Below are positions 57,548-64,000 of a stretch of DNA of 64,000 nucleotides, in pieces; position 1 is the stretch's first letter; each line of letters opens with the position of its first letter. A program made the translations under genes and the position numbers. The notes under the pieces are model-generated. The model was not told the origin of the DNA and searched no databases. It saw only the letters and a list, made by a program, of their open reading frames with translations. The DNA comes from Mycoplana dimorpha (GTDB lineage: Bacteria; Pseudomonadota; Alphaproteobacteria; Rhizobiales; Rhizobiaceae). The DNA lies in contig NZ_PZZZ01000001.1 of NCBI RefSeq assembly GCF_003046475.1, positions 186,001 to 250,000 on the forward strand. Reading direction: 5' to 3'.

Positions 57548-59350
57548 ATGCCCGCCGCCGCCGAATTGCTTGCCGTTCGCCGCTTTGGCGACGATGAGCT
57601 CCTCACGTTTGCCAAGCTGGTGGTTGAAACGGCCTTTCAACCGATCGTCGAGGCGGCCTCGGGAGCGGTCTTCGGCTATGAGTCCCTGATCCGGGGCCAT
57701 GACCGGCTCGGTTTCGAATCGCCGGTGGAGCTTCTGGACCGGGCCCATCAGGCGGGGCAGCTTCTGGCACTGGAGCACATGGTCAACAGCCGCTCCCTGG
57801 CAGCGTTTGCGACGCTTCCCGATTTTGCGCGCCGCACCCTGTTCATCAACCTGGATTCCCGGCTGGTGGCCGAAGCATCCGACGTGGTGGACCGCCTGTC
57901 GAGCCACCTCAAGCGCGCCGGCATCCCGGCCTCCTCGATCTGCTTCGAAATCTCCGAGCGCTTCGACCATGCCGGCATGCCGGAATTCGGCACGCTGCTC
58001 GGCCGGCTGCGGCAGGAGGGCTTCAAGCTCGCCATCGACGATTTCGGCGTCGGTCACAGCGGCATGAAGGTGCTGTGCGACCATGCCGTCGACTACCTGA
58101 AGATCGACCGGTATTTCGTTGCCGGCATCGACGCGGATGCGCGCAAGCGCCACCTGGTGCGGAACATGGTCGACGCCGCGCACGTGCTGGGCATCCGCGT
58201 GGTGGCCGAAGGCGTCGAGACCGAGGCCGAGTTCGTCGCCTGCCGCGATGCCGGCTGCGACCTGATGCAGGGCTGGTACATTGCCCGGCCGCAGACCGAC
58301 CTGTCGGCGCTGCAGGCGGTATACGCGCCCGTCGCGCGTGCCCGCGCTGCGCGCCGCGGTTCCGGTTCGTTCGACAGCATCCTGATCCGCCGCCAGATCG
58401 AGCATCTGCCGGCCGTGCGGGAGAACGCCAGCCTCGAATCGGTGTTCGAACAGTTTCGCAAGGACCCGACGCGCACCTTCTTTCCGGTACTGAACGCCAA
58501 TGACGAGCCGCGCGGCATCCTCCACGAGTATCACGTCAAGGAACTGAGCTATCATCCGTTCGGCCGCGACCTCCTGAAGAACAAGCTCTACCAGAAGAGC
58601 CTGTCGCATTTCGCCACGATGGCGCCGGTGGCCGATCTCGACACCCCCGCCGAGCGGCTTCTGGCCATCTTCGCCGACATGGGCGGCAGCGAGTGCGTGA
58701 TCCTCACCGAGAACATGCGCTATGCCGGCATCCTGAGCGCTTCGTCCCTCCTCAAGATCATCAGCGAAAAACAGCTCAAAGCCGCCGAGGACCAGAACCC
58801 GCTCACCGGGCTGCCGGGAAACCGCTCGATCCACGACTATCTGCAGGACCGGGCGCTCGACGGCGACCAGGCGCGGCATTTCTGCTACTTCGACTTCGAC
58901 AATTTCAAGCCGTTCAACGACCATTACGGCTTCCAGATGGGCGACCGCGCCATCCTGCTGTTTGCCTCGCTGCTCCGGCGCCACTTCGTCGGCGGCGACA
59001 TGTTCATCGGCCACCTCGGCGGCGACGACTTCTTCGCCGGGGTTTCGGGCGGTGACGAGACGACCGTTACGGCGCTGCTGGAGAGCCTGCTTGCCGATTT
59101 CGCCCGCGAGGCGCGCGACCTCTACGCGGTCGAGGACCTGCAGGCCGGCAGGATCCAGGGGCACGACCGCGACGGCAACCGGCGCGACTTTCCGCTGATG
59201 CGCTGTTCGGCCGTCGTGGTGTGCGTGGCGGAGGGGGAACTGGTGCTCGACCCGCAGCAGATCAGCGCCCGCATCGCCGCCCTCAAGGGGCAGGCGAAAT
59301 CAAGCGAGCGGGGGATTGTCTTCTGCAGCGGACAGCGCGACGCGGCCTGA
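57548..59350 (+). CDS. EAL-CBS-GGDEF cyclic-di-GMP protein
   Basis: 600 residues with the EAL domain first (about 20-265): Glu45 in ESLIRG (EAL variant), EISERFD, IDDFGVGHSGM, KIDRYF and EGVET keep the phosphodiesterase residues. A CBS-like pair spans about 285-410, then a GGDEF domain with GGDDF at 491-495; the inhibitory RxxD site upstream of it lacks the Arg. It may degrade and/or make c-di-GMP. I chose ATG 57548 (GGAG seven bases upstream); ATG 57530 and GTG 57506 are alternatives. Confidence 0.88.
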   Translation: MPAAAELLAVRRFGDDELLTFAKLVVETAFQPIVEAASGAVFGYESLIRGHDRLGFESPVELLDRAHQAGQLLALEHMVNSRSLAAFATLPDFARRTLFINLDSRLVAEASDVVDRLSSHLKRAGIPASSICFEISERFDHAGMPEFGTLLGRLRQEGFKLAIDDFGVGHSGMKVLCDHAVDYLKIDRYFVAGIDADARKRHLVRNMVDAAHVLGIRVVAEGVETEAEFVACRDAGCDLMQGWYIARPQTDLSALQAVYAPVARARAARRGSGSFDSILIRRQIEHLPAVRENASLESVFEQFRKDPTRTFFPVLNANDEPRGILHEYHVKELSYHPFGRDLLKNKLYQKSLSHFATMAPVADLDTPAERLLAIFADMGGSECVILTENMRYAGILSASSLLKIISEKQLKAAEDQNPLTGLPGNRSIHDYLQDRALDGDQARHFCYFDFDNFKPFNDHYGFQMGDRAILLFASLLRRHFVGGDMFIGHLGGDDFFAGVSGGDETTVTALLESLLADFAREARDLYAVEDLQAGRIQGHDRDGNRRDFPLMRCSAVVVCVAEGELVLDPQQISARIAALKGQAKSSERGIVFCSGQRDAA

Positions 59351-59526
59351 TCGGCTACCGCCGACTGTGTTCAGGCGTCTACGGCTCGGACGAGCCGGCG
59401 ACGAAGGGAAGGGCGGACTCGTAGCGGAATCCGCCCTCGAAGGGCCGAGCGTCTGTGCGTCAGCGCATTGCCCGACCCGTCCTGAGCGGCCTGTGAATGT
59501 CCGGGCGGGTCGCTCAGCCTGTGGCG

Positions 59527-59787
59527 TTATTGCAGGATCTTCACTGCCGTGGCTTCATGTTTCTTCCCGGCCATGTTCCAGGTGATCGAGACCTTTTCGC
59601 CGGCCTTCAGGCCGGGATTCTTGTAGCCCTTGGGCAGCATGTAGACGGTGCCGTTGTCCAGTGTCAGCGTCATCTGCTTGGGGCTGAACGATTTCACCGT
59701 CCCGGTCGTCGTCTGCGGCGCCGCAAGCGCAACTGCCGGAGCGGCAAGGAAGGCGACGATGGCGAGTTTGGAAAGAAGAACACGCAT
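59527..59787 (-). CDS. DUF1344 secreted protein
   Basis: 86-residue exported protein: signal peptide MRVLLSKLAIVAFLAAPAVALA, mature part TTTGTVKSFSPKQMTLTLDNGTVYMLPKGYKNPGLKAGEKVSITW, a beta-rich domain of the DUF1344 type. Function unknown, periplasmic. ATG 59787 is preceded by AGAGGA; the longer frame to 59886 has random composition. Confidence 0.85.
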   Translation of the reverse strand: MRVLLSKLAIVAFLAAPAVALAAPQTTTGTVKSFSPKQMTLTLDNGTVYMLPKGYKNPGLKAGEKVSITWNMAGKKHEATAVKILQ

Positions 59788-60111
59788 GATGCTTATCCTC
59801 TGAGCCCCGGAGGGGGCACTTTCCGAAGCCGTCCGGAAGGCGTCGCGTCGCGACCGCAGGGCCGCCGGCGCTTCCCGGCTTCGCATTGAGGTTAGGCCGC
59901 TGGGGGCACAACTTCAAATTAATGATTGGTAATTCGGCAAGTTGATGAAACTACACGTTTTCAATGGTTTGTGGCAAATTGTGGCGGCTTGGAAGATGTC
60001 CGAAATTTAATGTTTCGTGCGTCCGGAGGCTGACTTTGGCAGCCGAAATCCGCTATCTTTGCCCGCATCCGACAGAGATACGCCCTGCACCGATTGCCCG
60101 GAGGAAACACC

Positions 60112-61113
60112 ATGCAACTGCCCGCAACCATGCGCCATGTCGCTGTTCGCGAACCCGGCGGCGCCGAAGATCTCACCATCGTCGAGGCCGCGCTTCCTGA
60201 CCTTCGGCCGGGCGAAATCCTCGTTCGCGTCGCCGCCGCCGGCATCAACCGGCCGGACATCATGCAGCGCAAGGGCGACTATCCGCCGCCGCCCGACGCG
60301 AGCCCCATCCTCGGGCTCGAGATCGCCGGCGAGGTGGTGGCGCTCGGCGGCGGCGTGACGGGGTTTGCGGCCGGCGACAAGGTCTGCGCGCTCGCGAACG
60401 GCGGCGGCTATGCGCAGTATTGCGCCGTGCCCGCCACCCAGGCGCTGCGGTTCCCGAAGGGCTACGATGCCGTCAAGGCCGCGGCATTGCCGGAGACCTT
60501 CTTCACCGTCTGGGCCAACCTCTTCATGATGGCCGATTTGAAATCCGGCGAAACCGTGCTGATCCACGGGGGCACCAGCGGCATCGGCACGACGGCGATT
60601 CAGCTTGCCACAGCCTTCGGCGCAAAGGTCTACGCCACCGCCGGCTCGACCGAGAAATGCGAGGCCTGCGTTGGCCTCGGTGCCCACCGGGCGATCAACT
60701 ACCGCACCGAGGATTTCAGCGCCGTCATCGCCGAGGAGACCGGCCGCAAGGGCGTGGACGTCATCCTCGACATGATCGGCGCCGCCTATTTCGCTAGGAA
60801 CCTGAAGTCCCTGGCGCTCGACGGGCGGCTGTCGATCATCGCCTTCCTCGGTGGTGCGGTTGTCGAGAAGGCGAGCCTCGGCCCGATCCTGTCGCGGCGG
60901 CTGCGTATCATGGGCTCTGCCATGCGGCCGCGAACGGCGGCGGAGAAACAGGCGATCCGCGACGAGCTCCTGTACAAGGTCTGGCCGCACCTCGATTCCG
61001 GCCGCGTCGCGCCGGTGATCCAGGCGGTTCTGCCCTTCACCGAGGTCGCAGCGGCGCATGCCATGCTGGAAAAGGGCGATCACATCGGCAAGGTCGTGAT
61101 CACCTTCGACTGA
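60112..61113 (+). CDS. NAD(P)H:quinone oxidoreductase (PIG3/QOR-like)
   Basis: 333-residue medium-chain reductase without zinc ligands. It starts [21 protein letters not shown], has [22 protein letters not shown] and the NAD(P)H motif [17 protein letters not shown] near 150. Reduces quinones or enones. GGAGG is eight bases before the ATG. Monocistronic. Confidence 0.92.
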   Translation: MQLPATMRHVAVREPGGAEDLTIVEAALPDLRPGEILVRVAAAGINRPDIMQRKGDYPPPPDASPILGLEIAGEVVALGGGVTGFAAGDKVCALANGGGYAQYCAVPATQALRFPKGYDAVKAAALPETFFTVWANLFMMADLKSGETVLIHGGTSGIGTTAIQLATAFGAKVYATAGSTEKCEACVGLGAHRAINYRTEDFSAVIAEETGRKGVDVILDMIGAAYFARNLKSLALDGRLSIIAFLGGAVVEKASLGPILSRRLRIMGSAMRPRTAAEKQAIRDELLYKVWPHLDSGRVAPVIQAVLPFTEVAAAHAMLEKGDHIGKVVITFD

Positions 61114-61191
61114 CCGCAACAATTCGGGCAAACCGTGCGCTGCGGTTCTGGCTGCGAAGCTGCTCGAGAACAAAGCAATTGCGGTAACCGG

Positions 61192-62604
61192 TCAACGCGG
61201 CTGCCGCAGCAGCGACAGCGCGAGCACGAAGGCGCAGAGGCCAGGCAGCGCGAACAGGCCGTAGAGCCAGCCTGCCGCGGCGATGTCGCCTGCGATCCCA
61301 CCAGGATCGAGCAGGCCGGTGCTGTTTGCCACCACCCCGGCCAGCGCCGCGCCGAAGGCGCTGCCGAGCGACTGCATCGTGGTGATCGCCGCCGAGGCCT
61401 TGTCCTTCTCGTCGTCGGGGGCGAGCTTCAGCACCAGGGTCACCAGATGTGCCCAGCCCATCCCGACGCCAAAACCCATGCCGAAGATCGCGATCGTTGC
61501 GCAGGCCAGCACGGCAAGGCTGCCATCGGCGTTGTCGCGTGCCAGAAGCAGGACCAGCATGCCGGTCGACACCGCCTCGACGAGCGTGCCGGCGGCGATG
61601 GACAGCACCGCCCGCCGCCCGGAAAGCCCGGCGGTCAGGAAGGCCGAGCTCGTCCAGCCGAGCGCCAGCATCGCCACCAGGTAGCCGGAGACGAGCGGGG
61701 TCACGCCGTGCAGGGTCTGCAGGAAATACGGGATGTAGATGTCCGAGGCGAGCACGACCAGCAGCAGCAGCATGATCAGGTAGATCCGCGCCAGCGCCGA
61801 GGACAGCCGCACCGCCCCGGCCGGCAGCAGCCGCGCGCCGGCGCGCCGTTCGGTCGCCACCATTCCGGCGACGCCGAGGACGGCGAGGCCGGCAAGGCCG
61901 GACCGCAACGCCACCACCTCGACGGACCCGGCGAAGGAGACGAGCAGCACCGAGGCGAGCAGCAGCACGATCTGCGCGAACGGCGCCGGAGGTGCGGCAT
62001 TCCGGTCCTCGCCACGCGGCAGCCGCCGCGGCGCCAGCCACGCCATCACCAGTGCGATCGGGACGAGGATGAGGAACGCCTCGCGCCAGGCGCTGCCGCT
62101 GGCGAAGACGCCGCCGATCGTGGGGCCGAGAAAGGTGGCGACGCCCCAGATCGCGGCATAGAGCGTCGACGCCTTTCTCCAGAGCGCTTCGGGATAGACG
62201 AAGCGGATAAAGGAATAGCCGAGCGTCACCAGCAGCCCGGCGCCCAGCCCCTGGATGGCACGTCCCGCGAGCACGACCTCGATGACCGGCGCGATCGCGC
62301 AGACCAGGCTGCCGAGGCCGAACAGTGTCGCGCCGCCGACATAGCAGCGGTTCAGCGAGACGGCCGCCGGGCGCACCGCGACGAAGATCGAACCGATTAC
62401 CGAAGCCGCCACGTAGAGCGTGGTCGCCCAGGCAAACAGCGACAGCCCGCCGATATCGCGGACGATCGACGGCATCAGGGTGGCGGTGATGTAGGTCTCG
62501 ACCGCATGCAGGCAAATCGCGCCGCCGAGCATCAGCGTCGGAAACAGGTTGGCGCCCGAGAACAGCGCCGAGAGCGGCGGGGCGGTTTGCGTCGTATCGG
62601 TCAT
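61192..62604 (-). CDS. MFS transporter (DHA2-like exporter)
   Basis: A 470-residue polytopic efflux protein, about 12-14 spans. Family motif GRAIQGLGAGLLVTLGYSFIRFVYPEALWRKA and GWAHLVTLVLKLAPDDEKDKASAAITTMQSLGSAFGAAL. Probably proton-driven drug or metabolite export; the substrate is not visible. Weak Shine-Dalgarno. Divergent from the asparaginase gene. Confidence 0.9.
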   Translation of the reverse strand: MTDTTQTAPPLSALFSGANLFPTLMLGGAICLHAVETYITATLMPSIVRDIGGLSLFAWATTLYVAASVIGSIFVAVRPAAVSLNRCYVGGATLFGLGSLVCAIAPVIEVVLAGRAIQGLGAGLLVTLGYSFIRFVYPEALWRKASTLYAAIWGVATFLGPTIGGVFASGSAWREAFLILVPIALVMAWLAPRRLPRGEDRNAAPPAPFAQIVLLLASVLLVSFAGSVEVVALRSGLAGLAVLGVAGMVATERRAGARLLPAGAVRLSSALARIYLIMLLLLVVLASDIYIPYFLQTLHGVTPLVSGYLVAMLALGWTSSAFLTAGLSGRRAVLSIAAGTLVEAVSTGMLVLLLARDNADGSLAVLACATIAIFGMGFGVGMGWAHLVTLVLKLAPDDEKDKASAAITTMQSLGSAFGAALAGVVANSTGLLDPGGIAGDIAAAGWLYGLFALPGLCAFVLALSLLRQPR

Positions 62605-62822
62605 GCGGCACCAGGGGTCGGTTCAAGATTCGGCTGAACGGATCATGTTTCGTCAGCCGTCGGAAGGGCCAAACTTCACGACAGACATGCGAGCGGCGCC
62701 GGCATGCAGCACGGGTCTGCACCCGTCGCGAATTTCCATGTCCGCGCCGCCGGCGCCGGATGTCACGGCCGGCGATTTCGTCTATGACAACAACCGTACC
62801 CAGATGCAATGAGGCGAGAAGC

Positions 62823-63830
62823 ATGGAAAATCCGGTTCTGGTCGAGGTCACGCGGGGCAACCGCGTCGAAAGCCGCCATCGCGGCATGGTGGTGGCGGTC
62901 GACGGCGATGGCGAGGTGGTCTTTTCTGCCGGCGACATCGACGCGCCGGTCTTTCCGCGCTCCGCCTGCAAGGCCATGCAGGCGCTGCCGCTGGTCGAAA
63001 GCGGCGCGGCCGATGCTTATGGGTTCGGCGCAAAGGAACTGGCGCTGGCCTGCGCCTCACATAACGGCGAGCCGGAGCACGCCGCCCTTGCCGCCGCCAT
63101 GCTGGCGGCTGCCGGCCGGGACGTCTCGGCGCTGGAATGCGGCGCCCATTGGTCTTCCGAGCAGCCCGTGCTGATCGGCCAGGCCCGCTCGTTCGAACGC
63201 CCGACCGCGCTGCACAACAACTGCTCGGGCAAGCACGCCGGCTTTGTCTGCACCGCCTGCCACACCGGCGTCGAGCCGCGCGGCTATGTCGGCTACGACC
63301 ATCCGATCCAGGCCGAGATCCGCGGCGTCATGGAAAGCCTGACGGGGACGGCGCTCGCCCACGACAATTGCGGCACCGACGGCTGCTCGATCCCGACCTA
63401 TGCCGTGCCGCTGAAGCGGCTGGCGCACGGCTTTGCGAAGATGGCGACCGGTGCCGGCCTTGCGCCGGTGCGGGCGCGCGCAGCGAAGCGGCTGATGGAA
63501 GCCTGCATGGCCGAGCCCTTCTACGTCGCCGGCAACCACCGCTCCTGCACGCGCCTGATGCAGGTCGCGCCGGGGCGGATCTTCGTCAAGATCGGCGCGG
63601 AAGGGGTGTTCTGCGCGGCGGTGCCGGAAAAGGGCATCGCGATCGCTCTGAAATGCGAGGACGGCGCCTCGCGCGCCGCCGAAGCCATGGTCGCCGCCGT
63701 GCTCGCTCGCTTCTTCGATCGCGACGAGGATGTCCACGCCACCCTGATGGAGCAGGCCAACCACGCCATGCGCAACTGGAACGGCATCCATGTCGGCGAC
63801 GTGCGGGTGACGGCGGCGCTGACCGCCTGA
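62823..63830 (+). CDS. Zinc-type L-asparaginase II (R. etli AnsA/ReAV family)
   Basis: 335-residue asparaginase of PF06089, unrelated to E. coli AnsA/B. Residues equivalent to the R. etli enzyme are all kept one position lower: Ser47, Lys50 (SACK), Ser79, the metal ligands Cys134 and Lys137 (CSGK) and Cys188. It hydrolyses asparagine to aspartate and ammonia. ATG 62823 starts MENPVLVEVTRG; GAG-rich site upstream. Confidence 0.92.
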   Translation: MENPVLVEVTRGNRVESRHRGMVVAVDGDGEVVFSAGDIDAPVFPRSACKAMQALPLVESGAADAYGFGAKELALACASHNGEPEHAALAAAMLAAAGRDVSALECGAHWSSEQPVLIGQARSFERPTALHNNCSGKHAGFVCTACHTGVEPRGYVGYDHPIQAEIRGVMESLTGTALAHDNCGTDGCSIPTYAVPLKRLAHGFAKMATGAGLAPVRARAAKRLMEACMAEPFYVAGNHRSCTRLMQVAPGRIFVKIGAEGVFCAAVPEKGIAIALKCEDGASRAAEAMVAAVLARFFDRDEDVHATLMEQANHAMRNWNGIHVGDVRVTAALTA

Positions 63831-63945
63831 GCGCCAGGAAAAATATCGTGCGCGTGTCGGCAGGCCTGCCTGCCGGCCGTCCTTGAGGCATCTGGCCGGT
63901 CGCGTCGTGATGGCGCGCCCATCCACCCAGCAGAGGAGAGACCGC

Positions 63946-64000
63946 ATGCGCATGATTTTCGTCAACCTGCCCGTCAAGGACCTGCCGGCCACGCGCCGCT
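63946..64000 (+). CDS. VOC-family (glyoxalase-like) protein, N-terminal fragment
   Basis: ATG 63946, preceded by GAGGAGA, opens MRMIFVNLPVKDLPATRR, the usual beginning of bacterial VOC/glyoxalase-bleomycin-resistance proteins (FVNLPVKDL). The gene runs past the right edge. Confidence 0.75.
   Translation, partial: MRMIFVNLPVKDLPATRR

Overview
The window is high-GC, gene-dense chromosomal DNA from an alphaproteobacterium, most likely a member of the Rhizobiaceae (Sinorhizobium/Ensifer/Rhizobium type; I cannot fix the genus). The grounds are the CcrM cell-cycle methyltransferase, the mutY | dciA - dsbA-like lipoprotein - smc - small membrane protein - ppdK neighbourhood, a betICBA operon that includes choline sulfatase, a PrsD/PrsE-type type I secretion pair and a Rhizobium etli-type zinc L-asparaginase II. 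I see no phage genes, insertion sequences or CRISPR array. It reads as core genome with small accessory cassettes.

Layout. 0-2.4 kb: end of a DUF1284 gene, an ArsR-type repressor divergent from a NIPSNAP/ABM mini-operon, and a HEPN/MNT toxin-antitoxin pair. 2.4-14.6 kb: ccrM, HAD hydrolase, mutY, dciA, DsbA-like lipoprotein, smc and ppdK, i.e. DNA methylation, repair, replication and chromosome organisation followed by central carbon metabolism. 14.6-18.2 kb: hypothetical and DUF1499 membrane proteins, a metallo-beta-lactamase-fold hydrolase and tRNA-Gln(UUG). 18.2-24.4 kb: LPG-synthase-like membrane protein, MgtA-type Mg2+ ATPase, quinone reductase, HDAC-like deacetylase. 24.6-28.8 kb: small secreted proteins, a methyltransferase, a YbaK deacylase and a DUF3095 protein. 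28.8-35.9 kb: a tryptophan/kynurenine cluster (formamidase-like hydrolase, kynA, GntR regulator, TrpXYZ-like ABC transporter, kynU). 36-40.6 kb: secreted protein, tRNA-Pro(CGG), MgtC-like protein, prsD/prsE secretion genes and a strong terminator. 41-50 kb: FAD oxidoreductase, then two sulfur units, cysH-cysD-cysN (minus) and sbp-cysT-cysW-cysA (plus). 50-55.7 kb: betICBA on the minus strand. 55.8-57.4 kb: HdeD-like protein and a fluoride riboswitch-crcB-EamA unit. 57.5-64 kb: EAL/GGDEF protein, DUF1344 protein, quinone oxidoreductase, MFS exporter, asparaginase and the start of a VOC gene.

How the genes work together. The sulfur genes form an import-to-sulfite route: SbpCysTWA imports sulfate, CysDN makes APS and CysH reduces it. 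The bet genes convert choline-O-sulfate to choline, betaine aldehyde and glycine betaine under BetI. The kyn cluster would import tryptophan or a relative and convert it to anthranilate plus alanine. CrcB with an EamA permease forms a fluoride-responsive unit. Regulatory sequences read directly include the fluoride aptamer, dyads at the arsR-like, sbp and betI promoters, AT-rich repeats beside the GntR gene, a tandem CtrA-like repeat before ccrM, and a 14-bp tandem repeat that duplicates the translation start of the Mg2+ ATPase.
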